From Streptomyces sp. NBC_01214 (GTDB lineage Bacteria; Actinomycetota; Actinomycetes; Streptomycetales; Streptomycetaceae), in NCBI RefSeq assembly GCF_026340975.1, contig NZ_JAPEOS010000001.1, positions 1,820,501 through 1,884,500 of the forward strand: a DNA stretch of 64,000 nucleotides. Direction: 5' to 3'. This document shows positions 1 to 9,923 of this stretch, piece by piece. The notes beneath the pieces are model-generated. The model did not search any database, had not been told where the DNA came from, and was given only the letters and a program-made list of their open reading frames with translations. A program made the position numbers and the translations under genes. How positions within the stretch are numbered: the first letter of the stretch is position 1; each line of letters begins with the position of its first letter.

Positions 1-2561
<2,561 letters not shown>

Positions 2562-3041
2562 GCTGTTCCTTCACTGTCGGGGGAGTCGTGCTGAAGCTGT
2601 AACTGGGGGGCGCCGCCTCCCATGCTCTTACGCTGGGCCGAAATCTTCATCTTTACCACCGGGTAATCCCTGGAAACCGCAGGGAACCAGGTGGAACCGG
2701 TGAGGGAAGGGCCGGCGGGGATCCGTAGCGAGTCGGGTCAAACCGCAATCTTGCTCCCAAGTCGGGCACTCGCTTCGTACGACCGTTCGTCCCTCAAACA
2801 GGTAGGAAAGTCCTCAAGCGTCGACGATGATGCCGAATGAGCTGGAATGGTGTGGGATGAATCACGAGAGGTGCACACGGGAAGGCTGAAAGTTGCGGCG
2901 AGACGGCCGCAATCGTCACCGTTTCGACGGTCTCGACGGCCGGGTACTTGCGCGATCCGCCGCGCCCGTGTGGACTACGCCCAATGCTGCGCGTACGCGC
3001 GCCGCCGAAGACATTCACCGAACATGAGCAGGAGGCACCCC
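2562..3041. promoter_or_regulatory. Divergent intergenic region between aceE and the DUF3052 gene
   Basis: This 480-base stretch separates two divergently transcribed genes and must hold both promoters. Short reading frames in it have no convincing ribosome-binding sites or family resemblance. I see no clear tRNA, terminator or strong sigma-70 type promoter. An AGGAGG box at its right end (about 3030-3035) serves the DUF3052 gene. Confidence 0.5.
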
Positions 3042-3470
3042 GTGAGCGCGACCGCGGACCACGCGGAGAGCCTGGCCACCCGGCTGGGCTTCCAGTCCGA
3101 ACAGGTGGTCCAGGAGATCGGCTACGACGACGACGTCGATCAGGAATTCCGTGACCTCGTCGAGGAACTCGTCGGCGAACTCGTCGACGAGGAGTACGAC
3201 GACGTCGCTGACGCGGTCCTGCTGTGGTTCCGGGAGGACGACGGCGACCTGACGGACGCGCTGGTCGATGCCACCGAGCTGGTCGAGGACGCCGCCCTGA
3301 TCCTGCTGCTGACCCCCAAGACGGGCCGTGACGGCTACGTCGAGGCCAGTGACATCAGCGAGGCCGCCGAAACGGCCGGCCTGTCGCAGACCAGGAGCGT
3401 CAGCGTCGGCAAGGAGTGGGCCGCCACCAAGCTGGTGACGCCCAAGACCGCGGCCAAGACCAAGCGCTGA
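3042..3470 (+). CDS. DUF3052 family protein
   Basis: This 142-residue acidic protein matches the DUF3052 family of actinobacteria, a conserved single-copy protein of unknown function. The GTG at 3042 is chosen because AGGAGG sits seven bases upstream and the product starts SATADHAESLATRLGFQ, the usual family N-terminus. An in-frame ATG at 3024 would add six residues but lacks such a site. The middle is rich in Asp and Glu (VDQEFRDLVEELVGELVDEE) and the C-terminus is basic (KTAAKTKR). It is divergent from aceE and upstream of the peroxiredoxin gene, the usual Streptomyces order. No mechanism can be read from the sequence. Confidence 0.9.
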   Translation: MSATADHAESLATRLGFQSEQVVQEIGYDDDVDQEFRDLVEELVGELVDEEYDDVADAVLLWFREDDGDLTDALVDATELVEDAALILLLTPKTGRDGYVEASDISEAAETAGLSQTRSVSVGKEWAATKLVTPKTAAKTKR

Positions 3471-3631
3471 GCCGCAACCGCAGCCGAGCGGACACGCAAC
3501 CGCACCCCGCCGACCAGGTGACCCCGGTCGGCGGGGTGCGTGCGTTCCGTGCCCCTGCCGCGATCAGGACCTAGTCTGTGACTCACCCGAACAGCCCAAC
3601 GCGGGGATGCGGGAACGAAGGGATGCGAGAG

Positions 3632-4090
3632 ATGGCGATCGAGGTCGGCGACAAGGCCCCGGACTTCGAGCTCAAGGACAACCACGGCGCCACCGTGCGG
3701 CTCTCCGACTTCCGGGGCGAGAAGGCAGTGGTGCTGCTCTTCTACCCGTTCGCCTTCACCGGTGTCTGCACCGGCGAGCTGTGCGAGCTGCGCGACCAGC
3801 TCCCGCGCTTCCAGAACGACGACGTGCAGCTCCTCGCCGTCTCCAACGACTCCGTGCCCACCCTGCGGGTCTTCGGTGAGCAGGAGGGCCTGGAGTACCC
3901 GCTGCTGTCGGACTTCTGGCCGCACGGGCAGACCTCGCGCGCCTACGGCGTCTTCGACGAGGACAAGGGATGTGCGGTCCGCGGCACCTTCATCATCGAC
4001 ACGGACGGCGTCGTGCGCTGGAGTGTCGTCAACGGACTGCCCGACGCGCGTGACCTGAACGAGTACATCAAGGCACTCGACAGTCTCTGA
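3632..4090 (+). CDS. Peroxiredoxin, AhpE type
   Basis: This 152-residue thiol peroxidase reduces hydroperoxides in the cytoplasm. It carries the peroxiredoxin active-site motif PFAFTGVC (PxxxTxxC), with Cys46 as the peroxidatic cysteine and a second cysteine at residue 51 (GELCELRD). The string [10 protein letters not shown] and the later RGTFIID segment match mycobacterial AhpE. The ATG at 3632 is preferred since GAAGG lies about ten bases upstream; an in-frame ATG at 3623 sits too close to that site. The gene lies between the DUF3052 gene and the Ter cluster, consistent with an oxidative-stress neighbourhood. Confidence 0.92.
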   Translation: MAIEVGDKAPDFELKDNHGATVRLSDFRGEKAVVLLFYPFAFTGVCTGELCELRDQLPRFQNDDVQLLAVSNDSVPTLRVFGEQEGLEYPLLSDFWPHGQTSRAYGVFDEDKGCAVRGTFIIDTDGVVRWSVVNGLPDARDLNEYIKALDSL

Positions 4091-4255
4091 GCGCACCCGA
4101 GCGGGCCGTACACGCATTTTCCCTGCGAAAACCGCTTACAGGCGGGAACCCGTCACTAGGATCGAAACGTTGATCCGGTAGCTCCCCCGGTCACGGCCGG
4201 GAGGGCCCCTGCACGACGGGGCACCGCCCCACACACAGAACCCAATGGAGGACCC

Positions 4256-4831
4256 GTGGGAGTCAGCCTCAGCAAGGGCGGCAACGTCTCGCTGACCAAG
4301 GCCGCGCCTAACCTGACGGCGGTCATCGTCGGTCTGGGCTGGGATGCTCGCACCACCACCGGTGTCGACTTCGACCTCGACGCCAGCGCGATCCTGACCA
4401 GCGACCAGGGCAAGGTCACCAGCGACGCGAACTTCGTCTTCTTCAACAACCTCAAGAGCCCCGACGGCTCGGTGGAGCACACCGGTGACAACACCACCGG
4501 TGAGGGCGAGGGCGACGACGAGGCGATCAAGGTCAACCTGGCCGGCGTCCCCGCCGACGTCGCCAAGATCGTCTTCCCGGTCTCGATCTACGAGGCCGAG
4601 AGCCGCCAGCAGAGCTTCGGCCAGGTCCGCAACGCGTACATCCGCGTGGTGAACCAGGCCGACAACACCGAGCTCGCGCGTTACGACCTCTCCGAGGACG
4701 CCTCGACCGAGACCGCCATGGTCTTCGGCGAGCTGTACCGCAACGGTGCGGAGTGGAAGTTCCGTGCCATCGGCCAGGGTTACGCATCGGGCCTGCGCGG
4801 CATCGCGCAGGACTTCGGCGTCAACGTCTGA
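4256..4831 (+). CDS. TerD family protein (first copy)
   Basis: This 191-residue protein belongs to the TerD/CABP family of calcium-binding stress proteins linked to tellurite resistance and cell-surface stress responses. It starts with GTG after a GGAGGACCC site. Family hallmarks include the start [14 protein letters not shown], the acidic metal-binding stretch DFDLDASAI, the [18 protein letters not shown] block and the GEGEGDDE loop. The length is standard. It is nearly identical in layout to the copy starting at 5068, indicating a tandem duplication. The two genes and the following DUF475 gene point the same way and may be co-transcribed. Confidence 0.95.
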   Translation: MGVSLSKGGNVSLTKAAPNLTAVIVGLGWDARTTTGVDFDLDASAILTSDQGKVTSDANFVFFNNLKSPDGSVEHTGDNTTGEGEGDDEAIKVNLAGVPADVAKIVFPVSIYEAESRQQSFGQVRNAYIRVVNQADNTELARYDLSEDASTETAMVFGELYRNGAEWKFRAIGQGYASGLRGIAQDFGVNV

Positions 4832-4930
4832 GCCCGAGAGCAGTCCGTCCGTCCGGCGCCGTGCACTGTGTGTACGGCGCCGGACCGGCTTTACCTGCGG
4901 ACACCCCCGCAGGCGTCACACCGCACCACC

Positions 4931-4957
4931 GGCTACACCGGCTACACCAGCTACACC
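4931..4957 (+). repeat. Three tandem 9-bp repeats between the terD genes
   Basis: GGCTACACC occurs at 4931-4939 and 4940-4948, followed by AGCTACACC at 4949-4957. They sit in the 236-base spacer between the two terD copies, which is also rich in CACC and ACACC strings. No stable hairpin or reading frame explains them. Confidence 0.6.
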
Positions 4958-5067
4958 GGCACAACACACGACGCACTACCTGCTGCACCGCCACAACGCA
5001 CGCCGCACCACCCGCTGCACCGGCACATCGCCGTACCGCCACACCGTCGTCCGGGGAGGACCACAAC

Positions 5068-5643
5068 ATGGGCGTCACACTCGCCAAGGGGGGCAATGTC
5101 TCCCTCTCCAAGGCCGCACCGAACCTCACCAGGGTTCTGATCGGTCTCGGATGGGACGCGCGCTCGACCACGGGAGCCGACTTCGACCTCGACGCCAGCG
5201 CACTGCTGTGCAACAGCGGCCGGGTGCTGGGGGACGAGTACTTCGTCTTCTACAACAACCTGAAGAGCCCCGACGGCTCCGTCGAACACACCGGGGACAA
5301 CCTCACCGGCGAGGGTGAAGGCGACGACGAGTCGATCATCATCGACCTCAGCAAGGTGCCGGCGGCCGTGGACAAGATCGTCTTCCCGGTCTCGATCCAC
5401 GACGCGGACTCCCGCCGGCAGAGCTTCGGCCAGGTCAGCAACGCCTTCATCCGCGTCGTGAACCAGGCCGACGGACAGGAACTGGCCCGCTACGACCTGT
5501 CCGAGGACGCCTCCAGCGAAACCGCGATGATCTTCGGCGAGGTCTACCGGTACGGGGGCGAATGGAAGTTCCGTGCGGTGGGGCAGGGGTACGCGTCGGG
5601 GCTCCGAGGCATCGCTCTAGACTTCGGGGTCAACGTTTCGTAA
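5068..5643 (+). CDS. TerD family protein (second copy)
   Basis: This 191-residue TerD paralogue starts at an ATG with GGGGAGGA just upstream; the frame is open further upstream but lacks a start with a good site. It shares the DFDLDASAL calcium-binding stretch, the [20 protein letters not shown] block and the ending [16 protein letters not shown] with the copy at 4256. It differs mainly around residues 45-50 ([15 protein letters not shown]). TerD proteins are cytoplasmic and bind calcium through their acidic loops. The stop codon is only 19 bases before the DUF475 gene, so the two are probably co-expressed. Confidence 0.95.
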   Translation: MGVTLAKGGNVSLSKAAPNLTRVLIGLGWDARSTTGADFDLDASALLCNSGRVLGDEYFVFYNNLKSPDGSVEHTGDNLTGEGEGDDESIIIDLSKVPAAVDKIVFPVSIHDADSRRQSFGQVSNAFIRVVNQADGQELARYDLSEDASSETAMIFGEVYRYGGEWKFRAVGQGYASGLRGIALDFGVNVS

Positions 5644-5662
5644 AGCCGCACAAGACGATGGG

Positions 5663-6784
5663 GTGCCTGTGGTTCTGAAAACCTTCGGCTGGTCGTTCGC
5701 AATCACTGCGCTCGGTCTAGTCGCAGCGGTGTTCTACGGGGGGTGGCAGGCCTTCGGTATCGTCGCGATCCTGTCGGTCCTCGAGATCTCGCTGTCCTTC
5801 GACAACGCGGTGGTCAACGCCGGAATCCTGAAGAAGATGAACGCCTTCTGGCAGAAGATCTTCCTCACCATCGGCGTCCTCATCGCGGTCTTCGGCATGC
5901 GCCTGGTCTTCCCCGTTGTGATCGTCGCGATCAGCGCCAAGATCGGCCCCATTGAGGCCGTCGACCTCGCCCTCTCCGACAAGGAGATGTACGAGCAGCT
6001 GGTGACGGACGCCCACCCGTCCATCGCCGCCTTCGGTGGCATGTTCCTGCTGATGATCTTCCTCGACTTCATCTTCGAGGACCGTGACATCAAGTGGCTC
6101 GCGTGGCTGGAGCGCCCGCTCGCCAAGCTCGGCAAGATCGACATGCTGTCCGCCTGCATCGCGCTGATCGTCCTGGTCATCGCCTCGATGACGGTCGGGG
6201 CCAACGCCCACCAGCACGGTGGCGTCCACGTGGACAAGGCACAGACCGTCCTGATCTCCGGCGTCCTCGGCCTGATCACCTACATGGTCGTCGGCGGTCT
6301 CTCCGGCTACTTCGAGAACAAGCTGGAGGAAGAGGAGGAAGCCGAGCACGAGGCCGAGGAAGAGGCCAAGCGGTCCGGCAAGCCCGTCTCGGCCGTCGCC
6401 ATGGCCGGCAAGGCCGCCTTCTTCATGTTCCTCTACCTCGAGGTCCTCGACGCCTCCTTCTCCTTCGACGGGGTCATCGGCGCCTTCGCCATCACCAACG
6501 ACATCGTGCTGATGGCCCTCGGCCTCGGCATCGGTGCCATGTACGTGCGTTCGCTGACGGTCTACCTGGTCCGCCAGGGCACCCTCGACGACTACGTGTA
6601 CCTGGAGCACGGCGCGCACTACGCCATCGGCGCGCTCGCCGTGATCCTGCTCGTCACCATCCAGTACGAGATCAACGAGATCATCACCGGTCTCGTTGGC
6701 GTGCTGCTCATCGGATGGTCCTTCTGGTCCTCGGTGCGCCGCAACAAGCGCCTGGAACTGGAGGGTTCCGCCGCCGAGGCATGA
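5663..6784 (+). CDS. DUF475 / TerC-like integral membrane protein
   Basis: This 373-residue polytopic protein belongs to the DUF475 branch of the TerC superfamily, thought to be membrane partners of TerD proteins and possibly metal-ion transporters. About eight hydrophobic segments are visible. The acidic intramembrane motifs LEISLSFDNAVVNA (residues about 40-55) and LDASFSFDGVIGAFAI (about 265-280) are the conserved TerC-type signatures. A charged cytoplasmic loop, EEEEEAEHEAEEEAKR, lies in the middle. The start is taken as the GTG at 5663; a GTG at 5669 is equally possible. It follows the second terD gene by 19 bases. Confidence 0.93.
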   Translation: MPVVLKTFGWSFAITALGLVAAVFYGGWQAFGIVAILSVLEISLSFDNAVVNAGILKKMNAFWQKIFLTIGVLIAVFGMRLVFPVVIVAISAKIGPIEAVDLALSDKEMYEQLVTDAHPSIAAFGGMFLLMIFLDFIFEDRDIKWLAWLERPLAKLGKIDMLSACIALIVLVIASMTVGANAHQHGGVHVDKAQTVLISGVLGLITYMVVGGLSGYFENKLEEEEEAEHEAEEEAKRSGKPVSAVAMAGKAAFFMFLYLEVLDASFSFDGVIGAFAITNDIVLMALGLGIGAMYVRSLTVYLVRQGTLDDYVYLEHGAHYAIGALAVILLVTIQYEINEIITGLVGVLLIGWSFWSSVRRNKRLELEGSAAEA

Positions 6785-6905
6785 CCGCGGCGGTAATGCG
6801 GAACGCTCCATTGCGGGGCGGTCCACCAGGTCCACGGACCCGGCGGGCCGCCCCGCTTCCGTAGGCTCGGGCCGATCAGGGGATCAGGGGATCAGGGGGT
6901 AGGGG

Positions 6906-7646
6906 ATGGGCTTCTTCGACGGCATCATGGGCAGCCGGGCCGTGCAGTTTCAGTCGGGCAGTGCCTCGTCGAACGCGATCGAGCTGACCAAACGACATGC
7001 GACGGTGTCGCTTACCAAACAGGGGGCCGTGCACGGCAACCTGCGCGTGAACCTGTCCTGGCGCATGCGGACCTCGGACATCGGCGGCCGCTCCGGCCAG
7101 AGCGGCCAGCTCTTCCGGCACCCGTTCAAGCTGTTCAAGCCGGACATGGTGCAGGCGCACACCCAGGGCATGGTCAACGTCGACCTCGACATGGGCTGCC
7201 TGTACGAGCTGACGGACGGCACCCGCGGGGCCGTGCAGCCGCTGGGAAACCTGCTGGGCGACCTCAACGATCCGCCGTACGTCAAGCTCAGCGGGGACGA
7301 CCGGTTCGGCTCGGCGTCGGGGGAGACCCTCTACGTCAACCTCGACCACGCCGACGAGATCAAGCGCCTGCTGGTCTTCGTCTACATCTACGACCAGACG
7401 CCGGCCTTTGACCGGACGCACGCCATGGTGACCCTCTACCCCGTCACGGGGCCGCGGATCGAGATCCCGCTGGACGAGCGGCACCCGCAGGCCCGGTCCT
7501 GCGCGGTCGTCTCCCTGGAGAAGGTCAAGGGCGAGCTCGTGGTGCGGCGCGAGGTGAAGTTCGTGTACGGGTTCCAGGCCGAGCTGGACCGGCTGTACGG
7601 CTGGGGGCTCCAGTGGGGGCGGGGCTACAAGAGTGCCAAGAACTGA
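6906..7646 (+). CDS. TerA-like / TerD-superfamily protein
   Basis: This 246-residue protein resembles TerA members of the tellurium-resistance superfamily. The N-terminus contains IELTKRHATVSLTKQG, echoing TerD beta-strands. The centre has the acidic VNVDLDMGCLYELTDG motif and later DDRFGSASGETLYVNLDH, both calcium-site-like. Its ATG follows GGGGTAGGGG. Immediately upstream (about 6877-6899) the string GATCAGGG is tandemly repeated. Genes of this type accompany TerD and TerC in stress operons. A role in metal sensing or membrane-associated stress response is inferred from the family, not shown here. Confidence 0.85.
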   Translation: MGFFDGIMGSRAVQFQSGSASSNAIELTKRHATVSLTKQGAVHGNLRVNLSWRMRTSDIGGRSGQSGQLFRHPFKLFKPDMVQAHTQGMVNVDLDMGCLYELTDGTRGAVQPLGNLLGDLNDPPYVKLSGDDRFGSASGETLYVNLDHADEIKRLLVFVYIYDQTPAFDRTHAMVTLYPVTGPRIEIPLDERHPQARSCAVVSLEKVKGELVVRREVKFVYGFQAELDRLYGWGLQWGRGYKSAKN

Positions 7647-7778
7647 CCGGGGCCCCGGGACGGGTGAACGTCCTCGGGGCCCTCGGTGCGAGCCGGGCCT
7701 GTGCCGGGCCTGTGCCGGGCCTGCCGGGCCGGCGGGTGGATGGGCCCGGCGTCGGCGGTGTCGGCGGAGTCGGCTGCG

Positions 7779-8570
7779 TCAGCGGCGGATGAACTGCGGG
7801 CCCTGGACCGGCAGCCGGAACGACGGATCGCCGCCCGGACCCGGCACCGGGGCCGGGGACACCGGCTGCGGGTACCCGTAGGCGGGCTGGACGGGCGGCG
7901 GGGCCTGCGTGGGCGGGGCCATCATCGCCGTCTGCTCGGAGGCGGGCCCGGAGGTGGGCTCGGAGGCGGGGCCGGTCGCGGGGCCGGCCGCGGGAGCCGC
8001 CTCGGACTCGGCGGCGTTCTCGTCGACCGAGATCCCGTGGTCGGTCGCGAGCCCCACCAGTCCGTCCGAGTAGCCCTCGCCGAGCGCCCGGAACTTCCAC
8101 CCCTCGCCCCGCCGGTACAGCTCCCCGCAGATCAGCGCCGTCTCGGCGCCGGTCTCGGGCCGTACGTCGAAGTAGGCCAGCGGTTCGGAGCCGCCGGTCG
8201 CGGTGGCGTCGTAGAGGAGGATCCGCAGGTCGTGGACCCGCTGGAACGGGACGTCCTCGGCGGAGGCGACCACCAGGATCCGGTCCACCGTCGGCGTCAC
8301 CGTGCGCAGGTCCGCCTGCACGGCGTCGGTGATCGCGTCACCGATCTGCTTCTTGCCGAGTCGCCAGACGGCGCCCGAGGGGTGCCGGGGCTGGTTGTAG
8401 AAGACGAAGTCCTCGTCCGAACGCACCCGGCCGTCCGGGCCGACGAGCAGTGCCGAGGCGTCCACGTCCGGCACCTCGGGGCCGGCGGTCCAGCGCAGCA
8501 CCGCCCGGACCGCCACGGGGGTCACCGGGATGTTCGAGCCCTTCTGCATCGCGTGCGTCATGCACGTCAT
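7779..8570 (-). CDS. TerD domain protein with Pro/Ala/Gly-rich C-terminal tail
   Basis: This 263-residue protein has a divergent TerD domain over residues 1-175. Recognisable parts are VPDVDASALLVGPDG, DEDFVFYNQPRHPSGAV, a helix before ETALICGELYRR, and WKFRALGEGYSDGLVGLA. The tail, about 85 residues rich in Pro, Ala and Gly (for example PPPVQPAYGYPQPVSP), is low complexity and probably disordered. The ATG at 8570 is used because GGAGG lies five bases upstream; ATGs at 8561 and 8549 are alternatives. It is divergent from the aldolase gene and belongs functionally with the Ter cluster. Confidence 0.88.
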   Translation of the reverse strand: MTCMTHAMQKGSNIPVTPVAVRAVLRWTAGPEVPDVDASALLVGPDGRVRSDEDFVFYNQPRHPSGAVWRLGKKQIGDAITDAVQADLRTVTPTVDRILVVASAEDVPFQRVHDLRILLYDATATGGSEPLAYFDVRPETGAETALICGELYRRGEGWKFRALGEGYSDGLVGLATDHGISVDENAAESEAAPAAGPATGPASEPTSGPASEQTAMMAPPTQAPPPVQPAYGYPQPVSPAPVPGPGGDPSFRLPVQGPQFIRR

Positions 8571-8685
8571 CCTGCCCTCCCGGGGTGGACAGGGACAATG
8601 CGGCCCCCCGTAGGGCCTTGTCTCGAACGCGAGACCTGGGCATGGTGCAAGAGGGTTACCTGAACTTCATGTGCTTGAGGAACTC

Positions 8686-8712
8686 TTGACTCACGTTCGT
8701 ACGTACTATTAC
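8686..8712 (+). promoter_or_regulatory. Candidate promoter for the Ter biosynthetic operon
   Basis: TTGACT at 8686-8691 and TATTAC at 8707-8712 resemble -35 and -10 boxes, separated by 15 bases, which is shorter than ideal. They lie about 45 bases upstream of the ATG at 8757 in an AT-richer patch of the divergent spacer. GGGGGA before the ATG is the likely ribosome-binding site. Confidence 0.4.
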
Positions 8713-8756
8713 CGGCCATGCCAGTTGGGCCGCCGAGGCAGTACGGGGGATAGCAC

Positions 8757-9923
8757 ATGCGTCATTTTGGGCACATATCGCCCACCGTCCGTAAGGACCT
8801 CTTCCACCAGGAACCGGCGGAATTCACCGGAGCCTCGCCCGCCCGCGTTCTCGCGGCGGCGCTGGGAGCCACGCTCTACAGCCCGGCCACCCGGCCCACG
8901 CTCGCAGCCGACATCCGCAAGCAGGCCGGCCGCGGGGTCGTCTCGATGGTCCTCTGCCTGGAGGATTCCATCAGCGACGGCGATGTCGCCGGAGCCGAGG
9001 AGAACCTCGTCCGGCACTTCTGCGAGCTCGACGTCGACGGCGCGGAGCTCCCGCTGCTCTTCATCCGCGTCCGCACGCCCGAGCAGATACCCGACCTGGT
9101 GCGCCGGCTGGGCGGCTCCGTGCGGCGACTGGCCGGATTCGTACTCCCGAAGTTCGACGAGAACCGCGGGGTCGCCTTCCTCGAAGCCGTCGCCGAGGCG
9201 GAGGCGGTCAGCGGACTGCCCCGCCTGTACGCCATGCCGGTCCTGGAAACCCCCGGCCTCCTCCACCTCGAAACCCGCGTCGAGGCCCTCGCCGGCATCT
9301 CCCGCACGGTCAACAGCCACCGCGAGCGCGTCCTGGCGCTGCGGCTCGGCGTGACCGACTTCTGCTCGGCCTACGGCCTGCGGCGCACGCCCGACATGAC
9401 CGCCTACGACGTCCAGATCGTGGCGGGCGTCATCGCGGACGTCGTCAACGTCCTCAGTCGGGCCGACGGCACCGGCTTCACGGTGACCGGGCCCGTCTGG
9501 GAGTACTTCCGCAGCCAGCAGCGCCTCTTCAAGCCCCAGCTGCGCCGCAGCCCCTTCCTGGAGGAGGGCGTGGAGGAACTGCGCACCGCCCTGATCGAGC
9601 ACGACCTGGACGGCCTGCTGCGCGAGATCGAGCTGGACCGGGCCAACGGGCTGCTCGGCAAGACCTGCATCCACCCCGCCCACGTCACGCCCGTGCACGC
9701 ACTGTCAGTGGTCTCGCACGAGGAGTTCTGCGATGCGCAGGACATCCTGCGGCCCGAGCGCGGCGGCGGTGGCGTGATGCGTTCCTCCTACACGAACAAG
9801 ATGAACGAGGTGAAGCCCCACCGGGCCTGGGCCGAGCGCACCATGCTGCGCGCCGAGGTCTTCGGGGTGGCGAAGGAGGAGGTCGGCTTCGTCGACCTCC
9901 TCACGGCCGGGCTCCAGGTGTGA
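8757..9923 (+). CDS. HpcH/HpaI aldolase / citrate lyase-like protein of the Ter operon
   Basis: This 388-residue protein is a TIM-barrel aldolase-like enzyme of the HpcH/CitE superfamily. Visible features are SMVLCLEDSISDGDVAGAEE (acidic, metal-binding type), PLLFIRVRTPEQ, VLPKFDENRG, the ALRLGVTDFCSAYGLRR segment and the late LLGKTCIHPAHVTPVH motif typical of citrate lyase beta-like proteins. It opens a tightly packed operon: its stop overlaps the GTG of the PRTase fusion. Comparative genomics links this gene set to TerD/TerC systems and to a predicted nucleoside-like metabolite. The exact substrate is unknown. Confidence 0.88.
   Translation: MRHFGHISPTVRKDLFHQEPAEFTGASPARVLAAALGATLYSPATRPTLAADIRKQAGRGVVSMVLCLEDSISDGDVAGAEENLVRHFCELDVDGAELPLLFIRVRTPEQIPDLVRRLGGSVRRLAGFVLPKFDENRGVAFLEAVAEAEAVSGLPRLYAMPVLETPGLLHLETRVEALAGISRTVNSHRERVLALRLGVTDFCSAYGLRRTPDMTAYDVQIVAGVIADVVNVLSRADGTGFTVTGPVWEYFRSQQRLFKPQLRRSPFLEEGVEELRTALIEHDLDGLLREIELDRANGLLGKTCIHPAHVTPVHALSVVSHEEFCDAQDILRPERGGGGVMRSSYTNKMNEVKPHRAWAERTMLRAEVFGVAKEEVGFVDLLTAGLQV

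Noticed and set aside
2794..3018. Minus-strand 74-codon frame in the aceE/DUF3052 spacer
   Set aside because: No ribosome-binding site, no recognisable similarity, and it overlaps the region expected to contain both promoters.
5717..6835. Minus-strand frame of 372 codons opposite the DUF475 gene
   Set aside because: Its Asp/Glu/His-rich product is the antisense shadow of the hydrophobic DUF475 protein.
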